DNA from: Opitutia bacterium
GTDB lineage: Bacteria; Verrucomicrobiota; Verrucomicrobiae; Opitutales; UBA953
Direction: 5' to 3'
Assembly (NCBI GenBank): GCA_004558035.1
Contig: SFEJ01000001.1
Location: 66,518 to 130,517, forward strand
Length of the DNA stretch: 64,000 nt
The notes beneath the pieces were generated by a model, which did not search any database, had not been told where the DNA came from, and saw nothing but the letters and a program-made list of their open reading frames with translations. This document shows positions 1-9,700 of this stretch, in pieces; the first letter of the stretch is position 1; the number at the start of each line of letters is the position of its first letter. The translations under genes and the position numbers were made by a program.

Positions 1-1
1 C

Positions 2-508
2 ACGATGAATCCGGTCGAAGAATTCAATCCGGGCTGCACGGTGAAGCTCCGCTACATCGCTCCCGCGACGTTCATCCACGCGATTCAGATGGAACCCGGT
101 CAGAAGGCGCGCATCGCGCGTTCCGCCGGCAACGCGGCTCAGCTCCTCGGCATCGAAGGCGATCTCGCGATCGTCAAGATGCCTTCCGGCGAACAGCGCT
201 ATCTGAACGCGGACTGCCGCGCGACGATCGGCTACGTCGGCAACGGCGAGCACTACAACCGCACGCTCGGCAAGGCCGGCCGCAACCGCTGGCTCGGACG
301 CCGTCCGCGCGTCCGCGGTATGGTGATGAACCCGGTCGACCACCCGAACGGCGGCGGTCAGGGCAAATCCAAGGGCGGCGGCGGTCGTCAGCACCTGTCC
401 TCCCCGTGGGGCCAGCTCGCGAAAGGCTTCCCGACGCGCATCAAATCCAAGTCCACGAACGTTCACATCATCGTTCGCCGCAACGGACGCAAAGTTAAGA
501 AGGGCTAA
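2..508 (+). CDS. rplB: 50S ribosomal protein L2, 3' part
   Basis: The reading frame is open from the window edge, so the N-terminal part (roughly 105-110 residues of the usual 275) lies outside. The visible C-terminal domain has the classic L2 end: RPRVRGMVMNPVDHPNGGG with the conserved His of the peptidyl-transferase loop region, followed by a basic tail. L2 binds domain IV of 23S rRNA and is needed for subunit association. It is followed after 6 bases by rpsS, the normal S10-operon order. Confidence 0.98.
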   Translation, partial: TMNPVEEFNPGCTVKLRYIAPATFIHAIQMEPGQKARIARSAGNAAQLLGIEGDLAIVKMPSGEQRYLNADCRATIGYVGNGEHYNRTLGKAGRNRWLGRRPRVRGMVMNPVDHPNGGGQGKSKGGGGRQHLSSPWGQLAKGFPTRIKSKSTNVHIIVRRNGRKVKKG

Positions 509-514
509 TAGACA

Positions 515-790
515 ATGGCACGTTCAATCAAAAAGGGCTTTTACGTCGAAGCTTCTCTCATGGAGAAGGTGCAGGCGGCGCAGAAAGCCGGAGACCACAA
601 GCCGATCAAAACCTGGTCGCGCCGTTCCACGGTGACCCCGGACTTCGTCGGGCTCAACCTCAACGTTCACAACGGGAAGGTTTTCGTTCCCGTGTACGTG
701 ACCGAAAACATGGTTGGCCACAAGCTGGGCGAATTCGCGCCGACGCGCACGTTCAAGGCTCACACGGCTCCCACCAAGAAGGCCGTCTAA
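515..790 (+). CDS. rpsS: 30S ribosomal protein S19
   Basis: A 91-residue protein with the S19 hallmarks: an N-terminal MARSIKKG, the central TWSRRSTVTPDFVG and the C-terminal HKLGEFAPTRTF. It binds the head of the 30S subunit with S13 near the A-site tRNA. Its length is normal. It lies between rplB and a non-ribosomal exported gene, where rplV would normally follow at once. Confidence 0.98.
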   Translation: MARSIKKGFYVEASLMEKVQAAQKAGDHKPIKTWSRRSTVTPDFVGLNLNVHNGKVFVPVYVTENMVGHKLGEFAPTRTFKAHTAPTKKAV

Positions 791-793
791 TCC

Positions 794-1144
794 GTGAAAA
801 CGCGTTCCGCAGTCTTCGCCGTCCTCGCGGGCTCGATGCTTTTCGGGCTTGCGGGAACGCTTTGCGGCAAGGTGCTTTCCTACGAAGCGCATTCGGGGAA
901 CGTCGCCTGCGTCCGCGCGGTGACTGCGGGAACGAGCGCGGATCTGGTCCTGCTCGATTCGGGGATGAAGGACGATTTCTGCGCGGGAACGCTTTGCGTC
1001 GTCGAACGCGACGGCGTTTTCGCCGGAGAGCTTATCGTCGCCGAAGCGGACGCGGATCGGGCCGTCGCTCTGATCACGCAGCTCAATAACAATCAAACGA
1101 TTCGGGCCGGCGATCCGGTCAAAATCAAAACCATCACTTTTTAA
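794..1144 (+). CDS. Exported 116-residue protein inside the S10 operon
   Basis: This GTG-started gene begins 3 bases after rpsS and ends 10 bases before rplV, so it is almost certainly co-transcribed with them. Residues 1-24 form a signal peptide (hydrophobic AVFAVLAGSMLFGLAG). The mature part has three cysteines and a module of about 60 residues: a VLLDSG turn, a TLCVVERDG strand, GELIVAEADADRAVALI, and an ending in IRAGDPVKIK. The same module type recurs at the C-terminus of the coiled-coil protein at 48862. I know similar modules only from uncharacterised envelope proteins of Planctomycetes and Verrucomicrobia. The gene carries four copies of GGGAACG in 351 bases, far more than its ribosomal neighbours. 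Function unknown. Confidence 0.85.
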   Translation: MKTRSAVFAVLAGSMLFGLAGTLCGKVLSYEAHSGNVACVRAVTAGTSADLVLLDSGMKDDFCAGTLCVVERDGVFAGELIVAEADADRAVALITQLNNNQTIRAGDPVKIKTITF

Positions 1145-1154
1145 CTTAGTTCCA

Positions 1155-1490
1155 ATGGAAGTTAAAGCCATCACCAAGTTCGCCCGCATGACGCCCGCCA
1201 AGGTGCGTGACGTGGCACGCCAAATTCAAGGTCGCCCGGTTCTCGAAGCGGCAGATCTTCTTCGTTTCATTCCGCGCAAATCCGCTCGCCTTCTGGCGAA
1301 GACCCTCAACAGCGCCGTCGCCAACGCCGAAAACAACAACAATCTTTCCGCCAAGGATCTGGTCGTCGTTGCCGCCACGGTCGGGCAGGGGCCGATGCTG
1401 AAGCGTTTCCGCCCCACGGCGAAGGGAAGCGCGCATCCGATCCGCAAATCCACCAGCCACATCACGATCGTGGTCGGTGACAAAAAATAA
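1155..1490 (+). CDS. rplV: 50S ribosomal protein L22
   Basis: A 111-residue L22. It has the N-terminal KFARMTPAKVRDVARQIQG and the C-terminal beta-hairpin RFRPTAKGSAHPIRKSTSHIT, whose tip lines the peptide exit tunnel and is a known macrolide-resistance site. No unusual insertion is visible. It resumes the S10-operon order after the inserted exported gene and is followed after 18 bases by rpsC. Confidence 0.98.
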   Translation: MEVKAITKFARMTPAKVRDVARQIQGRPVLEAADLLRFIPRKSARLLAKTLNSAVANAENNNNLSAKDLVVVAATVGQGPMLKRFRPTAKGSAHPIRKSTSHITIVVGDKK

Positions 1491-1508
1491 TCCTCGCACT
1501 TTCAGACT

Positions 1509-2138
1509 ATGGGTCAAAAAACAAATCCTATCGGTTTTCGTCTCGCGGTGCGCCGCAACTGGGAATCTCGCTGGTTCGCAGACAAGAAGACGTTCCCCGC
1601 GAACCTCAAGAGCGACTATGAGATTCGCCAGTTCCTTCACGACAAGCTGCGCCAGGCCGGCGTTCCCTCGATTTCGATCGAGCGCGCGGGCGCCCGCATC
1701 CGCGTGAAGATCTTCACGGCGAAGCCCGGCGTCGTCATCGGCCGCAAGGGCGGAGAGCTCGAAAAGCTCCGTGACGAACTCGCCAAGCTTTCCGGCAAGG
1801 ACGTCATCCTCGACATCCAGGAAATCAAGAAGCCCGACCTCGTCGCGCAGCTCGTCGCCGAAAACATCGCGCTCCAGCTCGAACGCCGCATCGCGTTCCG
1901 CCGCGCCATGAAGAAGGCGATTCAGGCGACGATGAGCATGGGCGCCGACGGCATCCGTCTGCGCATCGCCGGCCGTCTCGGCGGCGCGGAAATCGCCCGC
2001 GTCGAATCCGCGCGCGTCGGCCGCGTTCCGCTGCACACGCTGCGCGAGAACATCGACTACGGGTTCGCCGAAGCGCACACCGTCTACGGCAAGCTCGGCA
2101 TCAAATGCTGGATCTGCACGAAGGATCCCGAAATCTAA
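1509..2138 (+). CDS. rpsC: 30S ribosomal protein S3
   Basis: A 209-residue S3 beginning MGQKTNPIGFRL. The type II KH domain is visible with its GxxG loop (GRKG at residues 78-81), and the C-terminal domain contains GRLGGAEIARVE. S3 sits at the mRNA entry channel and contributes to ribosomal helicase activity. The protein is slightly shorter than the E. coli protein (233), lacking a basic tail. Confidence 0.98.
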   Translation: MGQKTNPIGFRLAVRRNWESRWFADKKTFPANLKSDYEIRQFLHDKLRQAGVPSISIERAGARIRVKIFTAKPGVVIGRKGGELEKLRDELAKLSGKDVILDIQEIKKPDLVAQLVAENIALQLERRIAFRRAMKKAIQATMSMGADGIRLRIAGRLGGAEIARVESARVGRVPLHTLRENIDYGFAEAHTVYGKLGIKCWICTKDPEI

Positions 2139-2168
2139 TTCCATCCGGACAGAGAAAGGATAATTCAA

Positions 2169-2600
2169 ATGCCTAACATTCAACCGTCCCGCGTCAAATA
2201 CCGCAAAGTCCAGAAAGGACGCATCTACGGCACGGCGCAATCCTGCAACGACCTCGCGTTCGGCGAGTTCGGCATCCAGGCTCTGGAACGCTGCCGCATG
2301 ACCGCGGCGCAGCTCGAAGCCGCCCGCGTCGCGATCTCCCGCTCGCTCAAGCGCAAAGGGAAAATGTGGATGCGCGTGTTCCCGCATAAGCCCGTCACCA
2401 AGAAGCCGGCGGAAGTCCGCATGGGTTCCGGCAAGGGCAATGTCGAATACTGGGCCGCGATCGTCCGCCCGGGCACGATGCTTTTCGAAGTTTCCGGCGT
2501 CCCGCTTTCGGCGGCGCGCGAAGCGATGCGCCTCGCGGACACGAAGCTCCCGATCCGCTGCCGCTTCATCAGCCGCGAGCAGCAGGAACAGTTTCTTTAA
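2169..2600 (+). CDS. rplP: 50S ribosomal protein L16
   Basis: A 143-residue L16 with both family signatures: KMWMRVFPHKPVTKKPAEVRMG and the later MGSGKGNVEYWAA. L16 contacts the A-site tRNA elbow and 5S rRNA. The start is supported by an AAGGA ribosome binding site ending 9 bases upstream. The order is normal (rpsC-rplP-rpmC). Confidence 0.98.
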   Translation: MPNIQPSRVKYRKVQKGRIYGTAQSCNDLAFGEFGIQALERCRMTAAQLEAARVAISRSLKRKGKMWMRVFPHKPVTKKPAEVRMGSGKGNVEYWAAIVRPGTMLFEVSGVPLSAAREAMRLADTKLPIRCRFISREQQEQFL

Positions 2601-2651
2601 TTTGAGATTGCATTCCGCGACCGAAAACTATTTTATCGCCCTTTCACGAAA

Positions 2652-2870
2652 ATGAGCGCACAAACCAAACAAACTGCCGCCGCGAAAATCCGCGAGAACT
2701 CCGCCGAGGAGCTCTCGAAAAAGCTCCGCGACAACCGCGAGGAACTCCTGAACCTGCGTCTGCGTTCGCAGAGCGGTCAGGTGCAGAATCCGGCCCGCAT
2801 CCGCACGCTTCGCCGCGAGAACGCGCGCATCAAGACCGTTCTCGCCGAAAAGTCGGCGGCGCAAAATTAA
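2652..2870 (+). CDS. rpmC: 50S ribosomal protein L29
   Basis: A 72-residue two-helix protein. The core NREELLNLRLRSQSGQVQNP followed by RIRTLRRENARIKTVL is diagnostic of L29, which sits at the tunnel exit and docks trigger factor and SRP. It has a short N-terminal extension of about 10 residues relative to E. coli L29 (63). The 51-base gap before it is the largest in this part of the operon and holds no hairpin I can see. Confidence 0.96.
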   Translation: MSAQTKQTAAAKIRENSAEELSKKLRDNREELLNLRLRSQSGQVQNPARIRTLRRENARIKTVLAEKSAAQN

Positions 2871-2888
2871 TCATCAAATCGTTTAACC

Positions 2889-3176
2889 ATGTCTGAAGAA
2901 CAAAAACGTCCGTCCCGTAAAGTTCTTATCGGTGTTGTTACCAGCAAAACCGGCGATAAGAGCGTAAAGGTCACGTATTTCTACAAAAAACCGCACCCGA
3001 TTTTCGGCAAGGAAATCAAGCGCAAGACCGTCATTCACGCTCACGACGAGAAGAATGAATGCAACGTCGGCGACAAGGTCGAAATCATGGAAACGCGCCC
3101 GATCAGCAAGCTGAAACGCTTCCGCGTCGTCGGCGTCGTTCAGGCCGCGAAAATCGTCGGCGAAGCCGCCGTCTAA
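2889..3176 (+). CDS. rpsQ: 30S ribosomal protein S17
   Basis: A 95-residue OB-fold S17. It has the typical start (VLIGVVTSKTGDKSVKVTY), the central KHP-like YFYKKPHPIFGKEI, and the NVGDKVEIMETRPISKLKRFRVV signature region. It is a primary 16S rRNA binder of the 30S body. It lies in normal order between rpmC and rplN. Confidence 0.97.
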   Translation: MSEEQKRPSRKVLIGVVTSKTGDKSVKVTYFYKKPHPIFGKEIKRKTVIHAHDEKNECNVGDKVEIMETRPISKLKRFRVVGVVQAAKIVGEAAV

Positions 3177-3200
3177 CAGAAAACAGGAGAGACTGTCACA

Positions 3201-3569
3201 ATGGTACAACTCAAATCTCGTTTGGACGTCGCCGACAACACGGGCGCGCGCCAGGTGGAAATGATCCGCCGTCTCGGCCAGATCACCGACACGGCCTCCG
3301 TCGGAGACGTGATCGTCTGCGCGGTGAAGGATTCGATTCCCAGCGCTCCCGACGCCGTCAAGAAGGGCAAGGTCGTCAAGGCCGTCGTCGTGCGCACCAA
3401 GGCTCCGATCCGTCGCGCGGACGGTAGCTACCTGCGTTTCGACTCGAACGCGGTCGTCATCCTCGACGGCAACGGCAATCCGCGCGGAACCCGCATTTTC
3501 GGGCCCGTCGCGCGCGAACTCCGCCAGAAATTCATGAAAATCGTTTCTCTCGCACCGGAGGTGCTCTGA
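3201..3569 (+). CDS. rplN: 50S ribosomal protein L14
   Basis: A 122-residue L14, exactly the common length. Its motifs include VADNTGARQVEMIR near the N-terminus and IFGPVARELRQKFMKIVSLAPEVL at the C-terminus. It forms bridge B8 with 16S rRNA. A GGAG binding site lies 12-15 bases before the ATG. The stop is separated by a single base from the start of rplX, suggesting translational coupling. Confidence 0.98.
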   Translation: MVQLKSRLDVADNTGARQVEMIRRLGQITDTASVGDVIVCAVKDSIPSAPDAVKKGKVVKAVVVRTKAPIRRADGSYLRFDSNAVVILDGNGNPRGTRIFGPVARELRQKFMKIVSLAPEVL

Positions 3570-3570
3570 T

Positions 3571-3831
3571 ATGGCAAAACAAATTCTCAAGAAGGACGAC
3601 GAGGTCGTCGTGATTTCCGGTTCCGAAAAAGGCAAGCGCGGCAAGCTCCTCGCGGTCTTCCCGTCCAAGGATTCGGTGCTCGTTGAGGGCGTCAACATCG
3701 TGAAGCGCCACACGAAGGCGAACGAAGCCGCCGGCGTCGAAGGCGGAATCATCGACCAGGAAGCTCCGATTCACGTCTCGAACGTGATGCTTGCCTCGAA
3801 GTTCGACGCGAAGCGCGCGGCAAAGAAATAA
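3571..3831 (+). CDS. rplX: 50S ribosomal protein L24
   Basis: An 86-residue L24 with the N-terminal KOW motif (DDEVVVISGSEKGKRGKLL) and the GVNIVKRHTKANE segment. It is an early assembly protein of the 50S subunit. It is shorter than E. coli L24 (104), lacking the C-terminal loop extension, as in many bacteria. It is tightly coupled to rplN upstream. Confidence 0.97.
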   Translation: MAKQILKKDDEVVVISGSEKGKRGKLLAVFPSKDSVLVEGVNIVKRHTKANEAAGVEGGIIDQEAPIHVSNVMLASKFDAKRAAKK

Positions 3832-3849
3832 TCAGGAAAGACACGTAAA

Positions 3850-4419
3850 ATGCATACACCTGTTCTGAAGAAAATTTACATGGAGCAAGTCGTTCCCGAG
3901 CTGAAGAAGACGCTCAAGATCGACAATCCGCATCAGGTTCCCGCGATCACGAAGGTCGTCATCAACTCGGCGTATTCGTCCGACACGGACAAGAACGCGC
4001 AGGCGGAAATCCTCAAGGAAATCTCCAAGATCGCCGGTCAGAAGCCCGTCGTGACGCACGCCCGCAAGAGCGTTTCGAACTTCCGCGTCCGCGAAGGCAT
4101 GCCGCTCGGCTGCATGGTGACGCTGCGCGGTGACGCCATGTACGAATTCCTGGCGCGCCTCATCTACATCGCGCTTCCGATGATCCGCGACTTCCGCGGC
4201 GTCTCCAATCGTTTCGACGGCCGCGGGAACTACTCCCTCGGCATCGCCGACCACACGATCTTCCCGGAAACGCAGGGCGACGGTTCGCAGCGCGCGAACA
4301 TCGGCATGGACATCTCGATCGTCACGACGGCGAAGACGGACAATGAAGGGCGCGAGCTTCTCCGCCTTCTCGGCATGCCGTTCCGCAAGTCCGCCCGACA
4401 GGTCGCGGCCAACAACTAA
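3850..4419 (+). CDS. rplE: 50S ribosomal protein L5
   Basis: A 189-residue L5. The family signatures KVVINSAYSSD and KARKSVSNFRVREGMPLGCMVTLRG, and the C-terminal GMDISIVTTAKTDNEGRELL, are visible. It binds 5S rRNA in the central protuberance and contacts the P-site tRNA. The length is about 10 residues over the common 179. It is in normal spc order. Confidence 0.98.
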   Translation: MHTPVLKKIYMEQVVPELKKTLKIDNPHQVPAITKVVINSAYSSDTDKNAQAEILKEISKIAGQKPVVTHARKSVSNFRVREGMPLGCMVTLRGDAMYEFLARLIYIALPMIRDFRGVSNRFDGRGNYSLGIADHTIFPETQGDGSQRANIGMDISIVTTAKTDNEGRELLRLLGMPFRKSARQVAANN

Positions 4420-4437
4420 AACGGGGAACTCTGAACA

Positions 4438-4743
4438 ATGGCAAAAAAATCTTCCATCGAAAAGAATCTGAAGCGTGCGCGCCTCGTCGCGAAATATGCG
4501 GAAAAGCGCGCTTCGCTGAAAGCGATCATCGCGAATCCGGAAACGAGCGACGAGGAATTCTACAAGGCGCAGGTCGCGCTGGACAAGCTTCCCCGCAACT
4601 CGAGCAAGATCCGCCTCCGCAACCGCTGCAGCATCACGGGTCGCCCGCGCGCCTACATCGGAAAATTCGGCCTTTCCCGCATCACCTTCCGCGAGCTCGC
4701 CTCGAACGGAAAGATTCCGGGCATCACGAAGGCTTCTTGGTAA
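4438..4743 (+). CDS. rpsN: 30S ribosomal protein S14, zinc-free long form
   Basis: A 101-residue S14 of the long type. The C-terminal core NRCSITGRPRAYIGKFGLSR followed by FRELASNGKIPGITKASW is diagnostic. The four-cysteine zinc ribbon of the short form is absent (one Cys only), so this is the C-minus paralogue that does not need zinc. It lies in normal order between rplE and rpsH. Confidence 0.97.
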   Translation: MAKKSSIEKNLKRARLVAKYAEKRASLKAIIANPETSDEEFYKAQVALDKLPRNSSKIRLRNRCSITGRPRAYIGKFGLSRITFRELASNGKIPGITKASW

Positions 4744-4776
4744 TTCCATTAACCGCAAACACAGGAAAAATTTAAT

Positions 4777-5172
4777 ATGGCTACTCATGATACCTTAGGC
4801 GACTTTCTTACGATCATCCGTAACGGAAGCCGCGCAGGTCTGAAAAGCGTTTCCGCCCAGTGGTCCTCGGTCCGCGAAGGCGTCGCCCGCATCCTCAAGG
4901 AATCGGGCTACATCGCGGATTTCGCGAAGACGGAGAAGAACAAGCTTCCCGTTCTCGAAATCACGCTGAAGTACAACGGCAAGAAGCCGGTCATCACGGA
5001 AATCAACCGTATTTCCAAGCCGGGCCGCCGCATCTACACCGGCTACGGCGACATCCCGAAAGTCATCGGCGGCATGGGGATTTCCGTCCTCACGACCTCC
5101 AAGGGCATTCTCAGCGACGCGGAAGCGCGCCAGCAGAAGGTCGGCGGCGAAATCCTCGCTCAGGTCTGGTAA
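4777..5172 (+). CDS. rpsH: 30S ribosomal protein S8
   Basis: A 131-residue S8. It begins with DTLGDFLTIIRNGSRAG and ends with the signature GGMGISVLTTSKGILSDAEA. S8 binds the central domain of 16S rRNA and in E. coli also represses the spc operon by binding its own mRNA near rplE. No matching RNA site was looked for here beyond eye inspection. Confidence 0.97.
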   Translation: MATHDTLGDFLTIIRNGSRAGLKSVSAQWSSVREGVARILKESGYIADFAKTEKNKLPVLEITLKYNGKKPVITEINRISKPGRRIYTGYGDIPKVIGGMGISVLTTSKGILSDAEARQQKVGGEILAQVW

Positions 5173-5197
5173 TCATTGAATACAAGGAGACACTACA

Positions 5198-5734
5198 ATG
5201 AGTCGAATCGGTAAAATCGCCGTTCACATTCCCGCCGGAGTCAAAGTCGCCGTCGACGGCAACACCGTCAGCGTCGAAGGTCCGAAGGGCAAGCTTTCCC
5301 AGAACTTCGCGGACTGCGTCGAAATCAAGGTCGACGGCGGTCTCGTCCACGTCGCGCCCCTGAACGAAACCCGTTTCGCGGGAGCGATGCACGGCACCGC
5401 GCGCGCCATCATCAACAACATGGTCAAGGGCGTCACCGAAGGTTATTCGAAGCAGCTCGAAATCCAGGGCGTCGGCTTCAAGGCCGCCCTCAGCGGAAGC
5501 AAGCTGGACCTTTCCCTCGGTCAGTCGCACCCGATCGTCTACGACGTTCCCGCCGGCATCAAGATCGTCATCACGGACGGCGTCAAGATCGACGTTTCCG
5601 GTCCGGACAAGCGTCTCGTCGGGCAGGTCGCCGCGGACATCAAGGCGTTCAAGCCGGTCGAACCGTACAAGGGCAAGGGCGTCCGCATCGTGGGCGAATT
5701 CGTCCTCCGCAAGGAAGGAAAGAAGACCGCATAA
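5198..5734 (+). CDS. rplF: 50S ribosomal protein L6
   Basis: A 178-residue L6 with two similar alpha/beta domains. It begins MSRIGKIAVHIPAGV and carries the C-terminal signature PYKGKGVRIVGEFVLRKEGKK. It binds the sarcin-ricin stem region of 23S rRNA near the factor-binding site. An AAGGAG Shine-Dalgarno lies about 10 bases upstream of the ATG. Confidence 0.98.
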   Translation: MSRIGKIAVHIPAGVKVAVDGNTVSVEGPKGKLSQNFADCVEIKVDGGLVHVAPLNETRFAGAMHGTARAIINNMVKGVTEGYSKQLEIQGVGFKAALSGSKLDLSLGQSHPIVYDVPAGIKIVITDGVKIDVSGPDKRLVGQVAADIKAFKPVEPYKGKGVRIVGEFVLRKEGKKTA

Positions 5735-5754
5735 TTCCTAACGTTTTCTGAAAA

Positions 5755-6120
5755 ATGAAAAAGAACGACAGAAAAATCAAACTTTTGCAACGCCGTCGCT
5801 ATCGCATCCGCAAGACGGTGGTGGGCACGGCGGAACGTCCGCGCCTGGTTGTGAAATTCACGAATCTTCACATTCACGCTCAGGTCATCGTCGACGGCGA
5901 GGGGCGCACGCTTCTCGGCGGTTCGACGACGCAGAAGGATCTGCGCGCGCAGAAAATTCTTCCGAACGTCGCCGGCGCGAAGGAATTCGGCAGGATTTTC
6001 GGCGAAAAGGCGAAAGCCGCCGGCATCAGCGCGATCGTCTTCGACCGCGCGGGTCGCCGTTATCACGGAACCGTCAAGGCGTTCGCGGAAGCGCTCCGCG
6101 AAGCTGGACTTCAATTCTAA
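5755..6120 (+). CDS. rplR: 50S ribosomal protein L18
   Basis: A 121-residue L18. The basic N-terminus MKKNDRKIKLLQRRRYRIRK is followed by RPRLVVKFTNLHIHAQVI and the C-terminal FDRAGRRYHGTVKAFAEALR. It binds 5S rRNA with L5. Normal length and order. It ends 9 bases before rpsE. Confidence 0.98.
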   Translation: MKKNDRKIKLLQRRRYRIRKTVVGTAERPRLVVKFTNLHIHAQVIVDGEGRTLLGGSTTQKDLRAQKILPNVAGAKEFGRIFGEKAKAAGISAIVFDRAGRRYHGTVKAFAEALREAGLQF

Positions 6121-6129
6121 GGAAACACC

Positions 6130-6744
6130 ATGTCGCAAGAAATTTCTGCTCCTGAAAACGCTGCCGCTCCGGTCGAAACGCCGGCGACGGAAGCCGCCGC
6201 TCCCGTCCGGGAAGCTCCCCGCGGTCGCGGGAACGGTCGCCAGGGCGGCCGCCGCTCCGATCGTCGCGCTCCGCGCCAAGAGGCGGAAGCGTCCGAATAC
6301 ATGGACAAGGTGGTGCACATCAATCGTTGCGCGAAGGTCGTCAAGGGCGGTCGTCGCTTCAGCTTCGCGGCGCTGGTCGTTTCCGGCGACGGCAAGGGCA
6401 ACGTGGGCATCGGCTACGGCAAGGCGAAGGAAGTTCCGGACGCGATCCGCAAAGGCACGGAACGCGCGCACAAGAATCTCGTTCCCGTCCAGCTCCGCAA
6501 CAACACGATTCCGCACGAAGTGCTCGGTTCGCACGACGGCGGCGAAGTGCTGCTGCGTCCGGCGGCTCCCGGTACCGGCGTCATCGCCGGCGGCGGCGTC
6601 CGCGCGGTGCTCGAAGTCGCGGGCGTGAAGGACGTGCTTTCGAAGTCCCTCGGCTCCAACAATCCGGGCGCTCTCGTCAAGGCCACGCTCGACGGTCTGT
6701 GCAAGCTGCGCACGCTCGAGCAGATCCGCGTCGCCCGTTCGTAA
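6130..6744 (+). CDS. rpsE: 30S ribosomal protein S5 with N-terminal extension
   Basis: A 204-residue S5. The double-stranded RNA binding domain starts near residue 57 (YMDKVVHINRCAKVVKGG) and the C-terminal domain contains the PAAPGTGVIAGGGVRAVLE signature. Residues 1-55 are an extra Ala/Pro/Glu then Arg/Gly-rich low-complexity extension not found in E. coli S5 (167). S5 takes part in decoding fidelity and mRNA entry. rpmD (L30), which normally follows rpsE, is absent: rplO starts after 31 bases. Confidence 0.97.
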   Translation: MSQEISAPENAAAPVETPATEAAAPVREAPRGRGNGRQGGRRSDRRAPRQEAEASEYMDKVVHINRCAKVVKGGRRFSFAALVVSGDGKGNVGIGYGKAKEVPDAIRKGTERAHKNLVPVQLRNNTIPHEVLGSHDGGEVLLRPAAPGTGVIAGGGVRAVLEVAGVKDVLSKSLGSNNPGALVKATLDGLCKLRTLEQIRVARS

Positions 6745-6775
6745 GCGAAACAACATTCAGCAGGGTTCATAGAAA

Positions 6776-7240
6776 ATGAAACTTCACACTCTTCCTAAAA
6801 TCGAAGGCTCGACGCACCGTCACAAACGTCTCGGCTGCGGCATCGGCAGCGGACACGGCAAGACGTCCGGCCGCGGACACAAGGGCATGAAGGCCCGTTC
6901 CGGCGGCGGCGTCCGTCCGGGCTTCGAAGGCGGCCAGATGCCGCTCTACCGCAAGCTCCCGCATCGCGGCTTCCGCAACGTCAACCGCGTCGAATTCGCG
7001 GTCGTCAACGTCGGTCAGCTCGCGAAGCTCGAAGGCGACGTGATCGACCGCGACGCGATGGTCCGCGCCGGTCTCGTCCGCGCCAACGAGCTCTTCATCA
7101 AGGTGCTCGGCATGGGCGAAATCTCGAAGCCGGTCACGGTTTCCGCTCAGAAGTTCTCCGACTCCGCCAAGGCGAAAATCGAAGCCGCCGGCGGCAAGGT
7201 CGAAGTGCTTTCCTGCACGATCGAAGAAGCCGCCGAGTGA
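6776..7240 (+). CDS. rplO: 50S ribosomal protein L15
   Basis: A 154-residue L15. The Gly-rich N-terminus (RLGCGIGSGHGKTSGRGHKG) and the GFEGGQMPLYRKLPHRGFRN signature are clear. It is a late assembly protein near the 23S rRNA core. It directly follows rpsE without an intervening L30 gene and precedes secY, as usual. Confidence 0.97.
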   Translation: MKLHTLPKIEGSTHRHKRLGCGIGSGHGKTSGRGHKGMKARSGGGVRPGFEGGQMPLYRKLPHRGFRNVNRVEFAVVNVGQLAKLEGDVIDRDAMVRAGLVRANELFIKVLGMGEISKPVTVSAQKFSDSAKAKIEAAGGKVEVLSCTIEEAAE

Positions 7241-7270
7241 TTCGGCGGCACTTAAAGCCAAAGCCCGCGA

Positions 7271-8821
<1,551 letters not shown>

Positions 8822-8841
8822 GATTTCAGTTCTTTCCCAAA

Positions 8842-9606
8842 ATGAAAATCGTTCCGCTTTCCCGAGAAGAGCTCGGTCCGATGCGCGAGGCCTGCAAAGT
8901 CGCCGCGCAGGTGCTGGACCGCACGGCCCGTTTCGTGGAAGCCGGAGTGACGACTTACGAAATCGACCGCTTCGCCCACAAGGTGATGGAAGAGCTCGGC
9001 GCCGAAAGCACCAGTTACAACTACACCTGCGGAGGCGTTCCGTTCCCGGGCTACATCTGCGTCTCCGTCAACGAGGAGGTCATCCACGGAATCGGCACCA
9101 TGCGGCGCACGATTCGTCCCGGCGACATCGTTTCGCTCGACGTGGTCACGCGCTACAAGGGCTTCGTCGGCGACAACACGCGCACGGTCTTCGTCGAACC
9201 CGTAGCGGAACCGGTCCGCAGGCTCTGCGAGGTCACCGAGGGCGCGCTTTACGCCGGCATCGCCGCCGCGCGCCGCGGCAACCGCGTCGGCGACATCTCG
9301 CACGCGATCGAGCAGTTCGTCCGCCCGCACGGCTACGGCATCGTGCACGAATACACGGGGCACGGCGTCGGTCGCTCCATGCACGAGGAGCCGCAGGTCC
9401 CGAATTACGGCAAGCCGCACAAGGGCGAAAAACTCCGCCCCGGCATGACGCTCGCGATCGAGCCCATGATCTGCATGGGGTCCCGCTACGTGGACGTCGC
9501 CGACGACGGCTGGACGGTGGTCACCCGCGACGGCAAGCCCGCCGCTCACTACGAGCATACGATTCTCATCACGGAGGACGAGCCGGAGATTCTCACGAAG
9601 CTCTGA
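8842..9606 (+). CDS. map: Methionine aminopeptidase, type I
   Basis: A 254-residue type Ia enzyme that removes the N-terminal methionine from nascent proteins. The five metal ligands are visible: Asp in VSLDVVTRY, Asp in GDNTRT, His in TGHGVGRSMHEEP, Glu in AIEPMI and Glu in HYEHTILI. The ATG at 8842 gives a normal N-terminus without the SH3-binding or zinc-finger extension of some map genes. It lies 20 bases after secY. An upstream in-frame extension is open but carries no homology and was rejected. Confidence 0.97.
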   Translation: MKIVPLSREELGPMREACKVAAQVLDRTARFVEAGVTTYEIDRFAHKVMEELGAESTSYNYTCGGVPFPGYICVSVNEEVIHGIGTMRRTIRPGDIVSLDVVTRYKGFVGDNTRTVFVEPVAEPVRRLCEVTEGALYAGIAAARRGNRVGDISHAIEQFVRPHGYGIVHEYTGHGVGRSMHEEPQVPNYGKPHKGEKLRPGMTLAIEPMICMGSRYVDVADDGWTVVTRDGKPAAHYEHTILITEDEPEILTKL

Positions 9607-9700
9607 GCACTTTCCGAAAAATTTTCTTTTCAAACGCGAGAAGTTTTGACATCCTTACAAACTTTTCCCTTTCCAAACAAACGATAATACATAACAGAAC

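Noticed and set aside
9646..9688. Strong promoter before rpsM
   Set aside because: TTGACA is perfect, but the only -10-like hexamer is 31 bases away, outside the usable spacing.
9607..9700. rpmJ (L36) or infA before rpsM
   Set aside because: All frames in this gap were read and none contains the short Cys/His pattern of L36 or an S1-like IF1 sequence.
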